DNA of 64,000 bases, taken from NCBI RefSeq assembly GCF_001612725.1, contig NZ_BDAZ01000029.1, forward strand, positions 1 through 64,000, read 5' to 3'. This stretch comes from Nocardia anaemiae NBRC 100462 (GTDB taxonomy: Bacteria > Actinomycetota > Actinomycetes > Mycobacteriales > Mycobacteriaceae). Of the stretch, positions 8,848 through 17,324 are shown one piece after another. The notes under the pieces were generated by a model. It did not search any database. It was not told the DNA's origin and saw only the letters and a program-made list of their open reading frames with translations. Made by a program: the position numbers and the translations under genes. Each line of letters opens with the position of its first letter. Position 1 is the stretch's first letter.

Positions 8848-10013
8848 CTGCCGTACTCCTTCGAATTCATAACAGCAGTTGGCATTACCAGCGTGGTGAG
8901 CTCACCGTCCGTCGCGGAACGAACGACCACGGGTGCGTCGGCCGCAGCGATATCGAGCATGATTTCCGGACCGATCGCACTCACCAATGCGGGTCGTAAT
9001 GTCGTGGGGAAGAAGGCAAGTTCGATACTCGGTCCGGTAACCGCTGCCGGAATGTGCAGGCTCGAACTCGGCTGCGGCTCGGGAGAACAGGGTGAGTCGG
9101 GCCAGAAGTGCCCACCGCAGGTCACGACGCCGGTTCCGAGTTGCTCATCGCACGTCACGAAAAGCCCAGACCCGTTGACCGAGAACATGACCGGTGAAGC
9201 GCCGCCATCCTCTAATACGGTGAGCAACGCATCGCGCCCCACTACCACCCTCGTCCGAACCGCCCCCAACCCCGCCAGCATCGCCCGATAATCCGGAAAC
9301 GCTTCATTGATGGTGCGGCAGCGCCGCTCGGATCCGTCGCCGGTCGAGACGAGTACATCGTCGGCCGCACTCCCGGAGGTGAATACGAGCGCTCCACCAG
9401 CGGCACGCACGATCACCTCATCCAATCCCCGCAGCCAGGAACCGATTCCACCCAACTCACCCGCATCGACAACCGCCGACCACGCCGTACCACTCGGCCG
9501 CACCGGCGCCATCGCCCGTGTCGAAAGTCGATACCGATCCGTGGCCGTCAACGTGACCGAGTCAGCATCCGACTCCACCAAAACCCCAGTCAGCACGGGT
9601 ATTTCGCGATCCAGAGCCGCCGCCGACCGCACCTGCTCGATGGCCGCCGCCAACACCGCCGCCGACAACACCACGCCCGCCCCCATCTCCGCCTTGATCA
9701 CCCGCGCCACTGCGGCAGCCTCCCGAGTCCGCCGCGCAAGCTCCGCCACATGCTCGTCGAGCAACCGCTCGGCCCGCGCCCCGTCGCCGTTCAAAATCTC
9801 CGAAACAACCTCGAGCGGCACCCCGATGCCCCGTAGCCGCCGAATCATCACCCCGCGCTCGATCTGCGCCTCGCTGTAGTACCGATATCCGGTCAGCTCG
9901 TCCACCCGAACCGGAACCAGCAACCCACAATCGTCGTAAAACCGCAGCGCACTCGCCGTGAGCCCACAGGCCCGCGCCAACCCGCCGATCGTGATCAACC
10001 CGTCGCCCGCCAC
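8844..10013 (-). CDS. MerR-type regulator fused to DNA polymerase III beta-clamp domains
   Basis: The 389-residue protein begins at a GTG. Residues 1-75 form a MerR winged helix (GGLARACGLTASALRFYDDC, then LTGYRYYSEAQ, RRLRGIGVPLEVV), followed by a coiled coil to about 110. The remainder looks like the DnaN sliding clamp. About 115-245 matches the middle domain (VLTGVLVES, LTATDRYRLS, and INEAFPDYRAML as in DnaN GEFPDYR). About 250-385 matches the last domain (PALVSAIGPEIMLDI, then ELTTLVMPT as in DnaN LVMP). Clamp domain 1 is missing and the MerR part takes its place. It is translationally coupled to the TPR-like gene. The role of the clamp part is unknown: it may bind a peptide in the inter-domain cleft, or be an inert sensor fold. 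Confidence 0.85.
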   Translation of the reverse strand: MAGDGLITIGGLARACGLTASALRFYDDCGLLVPVRVDELTGYRYYSEAQIERGVMIRRLRGIGVPLEVVSEILNGDGARAERLLDEHVAELARRTREAAAVARVIKAEMGAGVVLSAAVLAAAIEQVRSAAALDREIPVLTGVLVESDADSVTLTATDRYRLSTRAMAPVRPSGTAWSAVVDAGELGGIGSWLRGLDEVIVRAAGGALVFTSGSAADDVLVSTGDGSERRCRTINEAFPDYRAMLAGLGAVRTRVVVGRDALLTVLEDGGASPVMFSVNGSGLFVTCDEQLGTGVVTCGGHFWPDSPCSPEPQPSSSLHIPAAVTGPSIELAFFPTTLRPALVSAIGPEIMLDIAAADAPVVVRSATDGELTTLVMPTAVMNSKEYGR

Positions 10014-10058
10014 CGGCTCATCATGGAGTCTCAGGTAGCTGGAAGGTCAAACGAGCGA

Positions 10059-11084
10059 TCAGGACCGGTGCACCGGCCCGTGCGCGTCGGCACAGTGCGC
10101 ATCGTCGGGGGAAACCTCCAGGTCCGAGGAGTGATCCACCTGCAAAGTCGTATGTGCCAAACCGAATTCGTCGTGCAGCACGGTCTCGATCGTCGATCGA
10201 ATCGCATGGCAGTCGGCGGCATCGTCGACGAGGACATGCGCCGATAGCGACGCCTGTCCGGAGGTTATCTGCCAGACATGCAGGTCATGGACCTCGGTCA
10301 CCTGCCGGACCGCGACGATGCGCGCTCCGATCGCGTCGGGATTCAGATGGGCGGGCGCGGCTTCCAGGAAGATCCGCCCCGATTCCCGAACCAGGGACCA
10401 GCCCGCCTTGATCATCAATGCCGCGACTACCAGAGCCGCGATCGCATCGGCGCGGGCGAATCCGGCCAACCACACCACCGCGCCCGCGATGGCGGTCCCG
10501 ATGAAGGCATAGAGGTCGTTGAGGATGTGCTGGAACGCGCCCTCGACATTCAGGCTGGTCCGGTTGGCGCGGCTGATGCTCCACGCGGCGGCGATATTGA
10601 CCACGATCCCGACCAATGCCGTGATCAACACCAGCGGGCCTTCGACATCCGGCGGATTGATCAGCCGATTGATGCCCTCGTATACGAACCACGCCGCGAG
10701 CAGCAGCAACGTGATCCCATTGGCCTGTGCCGAAAGGATTTCGACCCGCTTGAACCCGTAGGTGTATCGCCCCTGCGCCGGACGTCGTGCCAACCGGATC
10801 GCGATCATCGCGAGCACGATCGAGGCGGCATCGGTGAGCATGTGCGCGGCATCGGAGATCAGCGCGAGCGATTGTGCCAGCAGACCGACGACCACCTCGG
10901 CGACCATGAACGCGACGATCAATCCGAGCGCGATGGCCAGCCAGCGCGGATTCGAATCCGCCGAGCCACCGTGGTCGTGGGCGTGTTTGTCCGAATGGTC
11001 GGAGTGCGCGTGATCATGATCCGTGTGCTCAGCCTCGCTGACCAGCATTGCCGACCGCTTCGGCGACACGCACTGCTCGCCCAT
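10059..11084 (-). CDS. Cation diffusion facilitator, zinc-type efflux (CzcD/ZitB family)
   Basis: The ATG at 11084 is preceded by GGAAGGGG nine bases upstream, giving 341 residues; in-frame codons further upstream look non-coding. A histidine/aspartate-rich cytoplasmic N-terminus (HTDHDHAHSDHSDKHAHDH) precedes six membrane segments. The transport-site pairs are visible: SDAAHMLTD in TM2 and HILND in TM5, both HxxxD, the arrangement typical of Zn2+ transporters. The C-terminal domain contains HDLHVWQITSG and a His/Asp-rich tail. CDF proteins exchange cytoplasmic zinc, and sometimes Co or Cd, for protons. No metal-responsive repressor gene lies adjacent. Confidence 0.92.
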   Translation of the reverse strand: MGEQCVSPKRSAMLVSEAEHTDHDHAHSDHSDKHAHDHGGSADSNPRWLAIALGLIVAFMVAEVVVGLLAQSLALISDAAHMLTDAASIVLAMIAIRLARRPAQGRYTYGFKRVEILSAQANGITLLLLAAWFVYEGINRLINPPDVEGPLVLITALVGIVVNIAAAWSISRANRTSLNVEGAFQHILNDLYAFIGTAIAGAVVWLAGFARADAIAALVVAALMIKAGWSLVRESGRIFLEAAPAHLNPDAIGARIVAVRQVTEVHDLHVWQITSGQASLSAHVLVDDAADCHAIRSTIETVLHDEFGLAHTTLQVDHSSDLEVSPDDAHCADAHGPVHRS

Positions 11085-11325
11085 AGTCGAACGCCCCTTC
11101 CGCTGGATAATGCTGCCGTTCGACAGCGTAGCGGATCTTGCAATCATGCGCATGTATGAATATGGTTCGGCCTCGAAGCCCCAGCTCAACAGTGGCGAAT
11201 TCGTGATCATTCGGACCGACCGGCCCGACTACTATGCGGACTGCACCTCTCGGTGATCAACAACGCGGTATCCGGCGGTGCGGACCTGGATGGGTTGGTC
11301 CGATGGTGAATGCAGAGGGGATGCG

Positions 11326-12135
11326 ATGGACAGGCCGGCGTGGGCGCCCGAGGGCGTGGATATGCGACAGGCGAGCCCGGCACGGATGTATGACGCCTTG
11401 CTGGGCGGCTCACACAACTTCGAAATCGATCGCAAGGCCGCCGAGGCAGGCAAGCAACTGGTGCCCGACCTGCCTCGCCTGGCGCTGAGCAACCGGGCTT
11501 TCCTGCGCCGCGCGGTCCGCTTCCTGGCCGACCAGGGGGTGCGTCAGTTCCTCGATATCGGTTCGGGCATTCCGACCGCGGGCAATGTGCACGAGATCGC
11601 ACAGTCGGTGGACCCGGAGATTCGCGTGCTCTACGCCGATATCGATCCGGTCGCCATCGCCCACGCCCGCGCGATCCTGCTGGACAACGACAAGGTCGCG
11701 GCCATCGAAGCAGACCTGCGCAAGCCCGACGAGCTGCTGGCCCGAGTCCGCGAGACCGGCCTCATCGATTTCGAGCAACCGGTCGGGGTGCTGCTGGTCG
11801 CCGTGCTGCACTTGCTATCCGACGAGGACCAGCCGGTCGAGAAGGTTACCGCCCTGCGTGCTGCGGTCCCCACCGGAAGCTACGTCGCGATCTCGCATCT
11901 GACATCGGAGTCGCGTCCAGAGGATGCGGGCAGGCTCGGCCGAAATGCGGCCGATGTGACCCGCGTCGGCATCCACTTCCGTTCGAGGGACGGCATCTCC
12001 GCGATGTTCGACGGGTGGCAGTTGGTCGAACCCGGCGTCGTCGAGCTACCCGCCTGGCGACCGGAATCCGAGCGCGACCTATACGAGACGCCGGGCCGGT
12101 CGCTCGGCCTGGCGGGCGTCGGCCGGAAGGTCTGA
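11326..12135 (+). CDS. SAM-dependent methyltransferase, DUF574 family
   Basis: Start at the ATG at 11326 after AGAGGGG (5-base spacing); 269 residues. The family pattern is clear: SPARMYDALLGGSHNFEIDR near the N-terminus, FLDIGSGIPT as the SAM-binding loop, VLYADIDPVAIAHAR as the acidic strand, and LLVAVLHLLSD. DUF574 (Methyltransf_19) proteins are abundant in actinobacteria and mostly uncharacterised; many lie beside regulators. Here it ends 24 bases before a diguanylate cyclase gene on the same strand, so the two likely form an operon. Confidence 0.88.
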   Translation: MDRPAWAPEGVDMRQASPARMYDALLGGSHNFEIDRKAAEAGKQLVPDLPRLALSNRAFLRRAVRFLADQGVRQFLDIGSGIPTAGNVHEIAQSVDPEIRVLYADIDPVAIAHARAILLDNDKVAAIEADLRKPDELLARVRETGLIDFEQPVGVLLVAVLHLLSDEDQPVEKVTALRAAVPTGSYVAISHLTSESRPEDAGRLGRNAADVTRVGIHFRSRDGISAMFDGWQLVEPGVVELPAWRPESERDLYETPGRSLGLAGVGRKV

Positions 12136-12159
12136 CCGGAGCCGTGGCAGGGGGTTCGT

Positions 12160-13440
12160 GTGGGGACGCGTGAGCTGGCAATGCGATGGGCGGATGCGCT
12201 CGACGGCGCGGTCGCTCCGATCCTCACCCGAAGCCAAATCGAAACTCTGTTGGCGGAACTCGCTGATGTGCTGGTCGCGGCCCTGCGCGGGACGCGGGAG
12301 GTCACGGTTGCCCAGGACGCCGCCGCGGTACTCGTCGCGGCCAATTATCGTGATCAGATCGCCGTCAGCCGTTCGGTTCTGGTTATCTGCCGGGATATGG
12401 TTCGTGAAATCTGCCCCACCGGAACCGAATCCGATTACGTGGTAGTTCGCGAGCGTGCGATAGTTGTCGCTGCCGAGTTCGCCGCTGGCTTCACCTCAGC
12501 GCTGCGGAACGCGGCGTTAGGGGAGCAGGAAACCACACTCGCAGCGGCGTTTTCGGCCGCGCAGGAGGCCGAGGTGCGAAGGCAATTGTCGGAGGCCAGG
12601 TTCGAAGCGGTCTTCGCGGGAGCGTCGGTTGGAATCGGGACGGTCGACGTCACCGGTCGGGTACTGGAGGTGAACGCGGCCATGGCCGATATGCTCGGAC
12701 TACCCGCGGCCATGATGCCGGGTCGGTCGGTCGCCGAATTGCTCGGTCCCGCGAATATCGGTGACGCATATGCCAATTTGGAGCATCTACTCAGCGGTCG
12801 GACCGACCGCTTCCGCCTCGAAACCGACCATCTCCGACGTGACGGCACCATCACCAGCATCGACCTGTCCATGTCCGCGGTCCGCGACAGCAGTGGGCAG
12901 GTCCGCTTCCTGATCGGCGTCGCCGTCGACGTCACCGAACGCAAACAACTGGCCGACCAGCTGTGGCACGATGCCAACCACGACAGCCTGACCGGTCTAC
13001 CCAACCGCGTCCTCTTCTTCAATCGGCTGGCGAATGCTGTTCCGCCAGTTGGTGTTTGCTATCTGGACCTCGACGGGTTCAAGGAAGTGAACGATGTGTG
13101 GGGGCATACGGTAGGAGATCGGGTGCTGCGCGACGTTGCCCAGCGGCTGCGTGCATCCGTCGAATCCGTTGGCGGATTGGTCGCGCGAATCGGCGGCGAC
13201 GAGTTCATCGTACTAGTCGAGAAGTGCACGGGCACAGAGCAATTGGAAGCGATTTCCGCGCTCCTGCTCGACGGCCTCGCTACCCCGATGCAGGTGGCCG
13301 GACGGCCCGTGGTCGTAGGCGCCAGTATCGGAACGGTTTTCGTCGAAGACCGCCCCGCCGACATCGACGAAATGATGCACGCCGTCGACACCGCGATGTA
13401 CCGCAACAAGACCGCGGGAGGACGCCGACTCCGGCATTAG
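12160..13440 (+). CDS. PAS-GGDEF diguanylate cyclase
   Basis: Starts at a GTG with AGGGGG five bases upstream; 426 residues. Residues about 1-145 are an N-terminal helical sensor-like region, about 150-265 a PAS domain (FEAVFAGASVGIGTVD, then GVAVDVTERKQ), and about 270-425 a GGDEF domain (HDSLTGLPNR, YLDLDGFKEVND, HTVGDRVL, RIGGDEF). The catalytic GGDEF is intact, so it should make c-di-GMP from two GTP. The RxxD inhibitory site expected just upstream is absent, so product inhibition at that site is unlikely. No EAL domain follows. There is no membrane segment, so it is a cytoplasmic sensor of an unknown signal. Confidence 0.93.
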   Translation: MGTRELAMRWADALDGAVAPILTRSQIETLLAELADVLVAALRGTREVTVAQDAAAVLVAANYRDQIAVSRSVLVICRDMVREICPTGTESDYVVVRERAIVVAAEFAAGFTSALRNAALGEQETTLAAAFSAAQEAEVRRQLSEARFEAVFAGASVGIGTVDVTGRVLEVNAAMADMLGLPAAMMPGRSVAELLGPANIGDAYANLEHLLSGRTDRFRLETDHLRRDGTITSIDLSMSAVRDSSGQVRFLIGVAVDVTERKQLADQLWHDANHDSLTGLPNRVLFFNRLANAVPPVGVCYLDLDGFKEVNDVWGHTVGDRVLRDVAQRLRASVESVGGLVARIGGDEFIVLVEKCTGTEQLEAISALLLDGLATPMQVAGRPVVVGASIGTVFVEDRPADIDEMMHAVDTAMYRNKTAGGRRLRH

Positions 13441-13459
13441 CTACCAACGGAAGGTCACG

Positions 13460-14011
13460 ATGTTCGCGATATCCCTCGGTGCGGACGGTGCCGAGTTGCG
13501 TCCGCTCGAACCGCGGCATGCAACGGAGTTCCTGGAACATATGGACCGTGGGCGCGAGTCCATCGGGCAATACATCAAAGTTGCCGACGCCGTAGCGGAT
13601 CTGGAGTCGAGTCGCGCTTACCTGCGCGAGTACGCGGAGAAGGCGGCGGCCGACACCGGCCGGATCTATGGGATCCGGCTGGACGGCACGTTGGTCGGCA
13701 GCGTCCTGTTCCGGACGATGGATCTCGCGCTGGGCGTCGCCGAGGCGGGCTGCTGGTTGGAACCATCGGCCGCGGGCCGTGGACTGGCGACCCGGGCCGC
13801 CCGCGTGATCATCGACTGGGCAATCCGAGAGCGCGGCATCCACCGGATGGAGTGGCTGGTCGCGTCGCCGAATCACGCCAGCATCGCGGTGGCGCGGCGG
13901 TTGGGAATGACCAAAGACGGTGTGCTGCGGCAGTTTTACCCGCATCGTGGTCAACGATTCGACGTGGAGGTCTGGTCGGTGCTGGCTCCGGAGTGGCTAG
14001 CGGTGGGATAG
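13460..14011 (+). CDS. GNAT acetyltransferase, RimJ/RimL type
   Basis: ATG at 13460 follows GGAAGG; 183 residues. The RimJ/RimL pattern is visible: ELRPLEPRHATEFLEHM at the N-terminus, YGIRLDGTLVGSV, AEAGCWLEPSAAGRGLATRA (acetyl-CoA loop, close to Q/RxxGxG/A), and MEWLVASPNHASIAVARRLG. Such enzymes acetylate the N-termini of ribosomal proteins or small amines; no specific target can be assigned. The 3' end overlaps the end of a short convergent ORF by 15 bases. Confidence 0.9.
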   Translation: MFAISLGADGAELRPLEPRHATEFLEHMDRGRESIGQYIKVADAVADLESSRAYLREYAEKAAADTGRIYGIRLDGTLVGSVLFRTMDLALGVAEAGCWLEPSAAGRGLATRAARVIIDWAIRERGIHRMEWLVASPNHASIAVARRLGMTKDGVLRQFYPHRGQRFDVEVWSVLAPEWLAVG

Positions 14012-14164
14012 CGCCGCCAGCGTGCTTGGCCCTGCCTGCGCCACCACCGCCCCGTGCTCGCTGATCAGCCACCGCCCGCAGATGCAGCGCAGGTAGGTGG
14101 TGGCGCCGTGTGACGACACGACGGTAGGGGACGACCAGGAGCAAGACGGGCAGGTAGCGATCAT
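13997..14164 (-). CDS. Small zinc-ribbon-like protein (55 aa)
   Basis: An ATG-started ORF on the minus strand encodes 55 residues with CPSC near the start and CIC about 24 residues later, the spacing of a small zinc ribbon. It ends in a hydrophilic tail. It is divergent from the CGNR zinc-finger gene with only 25 bases between the start codons and overlaps the 3' end of the GNAT gene. I recognise the layout but not a named family. The cysteine pattern is the main support, and no clear ribosome-binding site is seen. Confidence 0.45.
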   Translation of the reverse strand: MIATCPSCSWSSPTVVSSHGATTYLRCICGRWLISEHGAVVAQAGPSTLAALSHR

Positions 14165-14177
14165 GCGTCCAGCCTGA

Positions 14178-14183
14178 TGTAAT
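14178..14183 (+). promoter_or_regulatory. -10 element (TGTAAT) for a leaderless transcript
   Basis: TGTAAT ends six bases before the GTG start of the CGNR gene, which has no ribosome-binding site. This is the arrangement of a leaderless actinobacterial transcript and supports the chosen start. Confidence 0.5.
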
Positions 14184-14189
14184 GGCTTA

Positions 14190-14690
14190 GTGCATTTCAA
14201 CCCTTACGGCGGCGCGGCGGCCGAACTCGCCGCCCGCCTGGTGAACGCGGGCCCGCGGCAGGACCTGCTGCAACTGCTCGCCGATTCCGGATACAAGCCG
14301 CTCGGCACCCTCAATGCCCGGCAGACCGCCGAGTTGCGCCGCTGGACAGTGCGTCTCGACGAGGTCTTCACCGAACCGAGCGTCGACCTGCTCAACGCCT
14401 TACTGGCCGAGACCACCAGCCAGCCCTACATCTCCACCCATGACGGCCGCGCACCCCACCTGCACTATGCCCGCGAGGATGCGCCCACCGACGAGCGCGT
14501 CAAGGCGTACACCGCGGCCGGACTCGCGGAGCTCTTCTGTGAGGATCCGGGCCGCATCGGCCGCTGCGCCCGCGAGGGTTGCGGCGTTGTCTTCGTCGAC
14601 ACCTCACGCAACGGCAGGCGCAGGTACTGTTCGACTCGCTGTTCGACCCGCGTGCACGTCGCGGAGCACCGCACCCGTCGCTCCGCCTGA
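14190..14690 (+). CDS. CGNR zinc-finger (ABATE-type) protein
   Basis: The GTG-started protein has 166 residues. The N-terminal part matches the putative stress-regulator domain of this family (LAARLVNAG, LRRWTVRLDEVF). The C-terminal zinc finger shows CAREGCGVVFVDTSRNGRRR followed by YCSTRC, the variant of the CGNR motif with four cysteines. These are actinobacterial DNA-binding proteins of poorly known role, thought to act as transcriptional regulators. A -10-like TGTAAT six bases upstream suggests a leaderless mRNA. Confidence 0.85.
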   Translation: MHFNPYGGAAAELAARLVNAGPRQDLLQLLADSGYKPLGTLNARQTAELRRWTVRLDEVFTEPSVDLLNALLAETTSQPYISTHDGRAPHLHYAREDAPTDERVKAYTAAGLAELFCEDPGRIGRCAREGCGVVFVDTSRNGRRRYCSTRCSTRVHVAEHRTRRSA

Positions 14691-14898
14691 GCTTGGGCGC
14701 GCGGCTGCTGACGATCGCGTCGTCGCTGGTAAAGGATTCGCCTAGCCTTGGAGGTCGATCCGCTCCCACGACAGTGCCTCTCGCCACCCCCGGCCGCTGA
14801 GAAGCCCAGTCCTGCACCACTTTCACCACCAGCTCGAGGGCGGGCGAGTATGCACTGCCCCACGGCTCCTCGTCGTGCACCGTCTCCTGGGACCAGGA

Positions 14899-16035
14899 TC
14901 ATTCCCGGAGCATCACCGGCAACGCAACCAACCCATGAGACCGCCATGATGCCCGATACTCCAGCTCGGATTCCGGTACAGCCAGGCGCACTCGCGGATA
15001 CCGAACGAACAACTCCGGCACCACCGCGTCGACGATCAGATCGCTGACCTGTGCGCCCAGGCAATAGTGGGGTCCGCGCCCGAACATCAGGCTCGGTCGC
15101 CCATTGCGGGCAGGATCCGAATCGGCACCGAATACCGACAACAGTACGGTGTCGCCCCTGGGGATGATCCGGTCGCCAATCGTCAAGTCGCTGACAGCGA
15201 ATCGCCGAATAGCGAACGGCAACGGGTTGGCGGCCTCCATCAACTCATCACGCCGAGCCATCCAGTCTGTTGGCACACCAGTCGCCAAGAGCGCCGCAAA
15301 TATGTTGCCGCACAAATGAACCGCATTCTCCAGCCCCGCCAACATCATCAAAAACGCCAACGAAACCAACTCGTCCTCGGACAACAAGTCCGCGTCATCC
15401 CGAGCCCGCACCCACCCACTGATCAGATCATCCCCCGGCTCATCCCGCTTGTCCCGCACCACACTCGTGAACGTCCCCGCCATCCACTCGACCGCCTCCG
15501 CCAGCCGAACCGCGGACTCCTTCGACGAGGCATCGAACGTCACCATCACAGCAGCTGCATCCCGCAACCCCCCATACCGATCGGCAGGCACACCGAGCAA
15601 CTCACCGATCACGACCGCAGGCACCGGAACACAGAGCTCGTCCAGCAGATCGACTGTGCCACTAGCCTTTTCGGCCAGATTCTGGAACGTGGCCGCACTG
15701 ATCCGCTGCACTACCCTCCGAAGCGAATCGGCCGATCTCCGCGAAAACGCCGGACCCGCAAGTCCCCGCAGCCGCCCATGCTCGGCACCATCCAAATTCA
15801 GCAGATTCCGATCCAAGACCGGCGGCAACGAAAACCCCGAATACCCACCCCCGGAGTACCGCTTATCCACACTGAGCCGCACATCCCCCAACAGCCCGGC
15901 CACCTCGTCATACCCACTGACGACCCAAACCGATTGCCCACCAGGAAGTTCAGCCCTCCGCACCGCCCCCCGCCACCCACCATGCTCCCGCCACCGAGCT
16001 CGACCAGAGGTCCCAATCGGACACGTCTCCACCAC
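14899..16035 (-). CDS. Cytochrome P450 with degenerate ExxR and I-helix motifs
   Basis: GTG start with GGGAGGAG upstream; 378 residues, the usual size for a soluble actinobacterial P450. The heme loop FGRGPHYCLGAQ (Cys near 325) is intact, as is the C-helix region HGRLRGLAGPAFSRR. Two normally conserved elements are not. The I-helix reads LAGLENAVH, with Asn where the oxygen-activating Thr of AGxxT is expected. The K-helix reads DELMEAANPLPFAIRR, with no Arg at the ExxR position. P450s lacking ExxR exist in Streptomyces (CYP157), so it may fold and function, perhaps with unusual chemistry. It is about 11 kb from the PKS with unrelated genes between, so a tailoring role is uncertain. Confidence 0.9.
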   Translation of the reverse strand: MVETCPIGTSGRARWREHGGWRGAVRRAELPGGQSVWVVSGYDEVAGLLGDVRLSVDKRYSGGGYSGFSLPPVLDRNLLNLDGAEHGRLRGLAGPAFSRRSADSLRRVVQRISAATFQNLAEKASGTVDLLDELCVPVPAVVIGELLGVPADRYGGLRDAAAVMVTFDASSKESAVRLAEAVEWMAGTFTSVVRDKRDEPGDDLISGWVRARDDADLLSEDELVSLAFLMMLAGLENAVHLCGNIFAALLATGVPTDWMARRDELMEAANPLPFAIRRFAVSDLTIGDRIIPRGDTVLLSVFGADSDPARNGRPSLMFGRGPHYCLGAQVSDLIVDAVVPELFVRYPRVRLAVPESELEYRASWRSHGLVALPVMLRE

Positions 16036-16196
16036 AACTCCTCCCTACCACCCCAAGAATATTGCGCCGGGGAAGGTTGGTATGTCCCCGCCTCCAACTA
16101 CGTCACGACGCGATTCTTCGCCGGTGATAATTGCTCGGCTTTCGACCCAGGCACGTCGGCTGATCATCAATGTCGATCATTTCGACCGCCGCCACT

Positions 16197-17024
16197 TCAA
16201 CGCCCGCCATCCCCGATGGCCGGCGCGGCGAGTGCTTGTCGGATCGTTGTAGCGCAGCCGTCGACTTGGGCTGGACTCGGCAGGTGCACCCGGCCGTAGA
16301 TACGTTGTGGCTGCATCTCGTAGCTGACCATCTTGAATCGGGGTTGGTCGGAGAAGTAAGCGCTTACCCCCGGCTTGCGTCCTGTGGGGTGAGCGGTGCC
16401 TGCTCGAAACGTGTTGTTGCTGATGAACAGTTCGAGCAGAACGTCGTCGCACCAGGCATCGATCCGGAACAACGCGTCGGCGAGGGGATGGCACCGCATC
16501 GGAAGGCCGCGCTCCCGTAGGGCTGCTATCACGTAGAGCTCGCGCAGGAATGAGTAGTAAGCGATGCCGATCCGCCAGCGCATCGCGTCACGTGCCTGCG
16601 GATAGGTGAAACCCTGCTCCCGGGCGCGCTCGACCGCAGCGTGCGCCGGTACCCACAGCCAGGGCTGCACGTGTGGCTGGCGGGACCATTGCTGGAACTG
16701 GTCCCACGTGAAGACTCCACCGAGGTCTTCGAGGGCAAAATGGAAGAGATGGGTGAACGCGAAGTCGGGGTTCCAGTCCCTGATGGAAGCGATCTTTTGT
16801 GCCTGCCTGCGCGAGATCGACCCGAGCGAGTGTGGCGTCGCGAGCTGTGAGATGTCTTCGGAGGCAACCGTATAGGCGGCTGTAGTGACGTGAGCGAGGA
16901 CCTTTTCCGCCACGTACTCTCGACCCGGCCTGCGCCGCCACGTTTTGAGCGCTGTACTCGCGGTGCGCCCGCTGTTCGTGAACAGACGCACAACCTCGGC
17001 GCCGCTCGTCTGATGCATCTGCAT
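16197..17024 (-). CDS. Uncharacterised protein beside the NaeI-type R-M genes
   Basis: The likely start is the ATG at 17024, with GGTAGG six bases upstream; the frame is open to 17087. The product has about 275 residues, no signal peptide and no membrane segment. The central part is rich in aromatic residues (FTHLFHFALEDLGGVFTWDQ). Near residues 195-215 the segment FRIDAWCDDVLLELFIS, followed by GRKPG, has the Asp-x9-Glu strand pattern of PD-(D/E)XK nuclease cores, with the Lys possibly displaced. That is a pattern-level guess, not a family match. It is divergent from the cytosine methyltransferase gene and shares its lower GC, so it probably belongs to the same acquired island. Confidence 0.7.
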   Translation of the reverse strand: MQMHQTSGAEVVRLFTNSGRTASTALKTWRRRPGREYVAEKVLAHVTTAAYTVASEDISQLATPHSLGSISRRQAQKIASIRDWNPDFAFTHLFHFALEDLGGVFTWDQFQQWSRQPHVQPWLWVPAHAAVERAREQGFTYPQARDAMRWRIGIAYYSFLRELYVIAALRERGLPMRCHPLADALFRIDAWCDDVLLELFISNNTFRAGTAHPTGRKPGVSAYFSDQPRFKMVSYEMQPQRIYGRVHLPSPAQVDGCATTIRQALAAPAIGDGGR

Positions 17025-17324
17025 CACAAACCTACCAATAGCTCGAGAAACATCTGTGGACGGGAGAGTAGAGCGTCCCGCCGACAACCCACAGCCGTGA
17101 GGGCGGGCCGTCAGTCGGTGCTGGATGGTAGCGGCGGAATCGGATCAGGCGTCCGTGGTGGTAGCTCGTCGGTGTCGCGGACCAGCCAATGCAGGAAGGC
17201 CGCGGGCAGCCCCTCGCAACGCCGCTGGTGGATAGCCGCCTGTGAAATGGGCATATGCGATGACTGAGAAATTTGGGTCCGGATCACGGTGGGGAATCCG
17301 ACGCTGTGTCGGAGGGGTCGGCTA

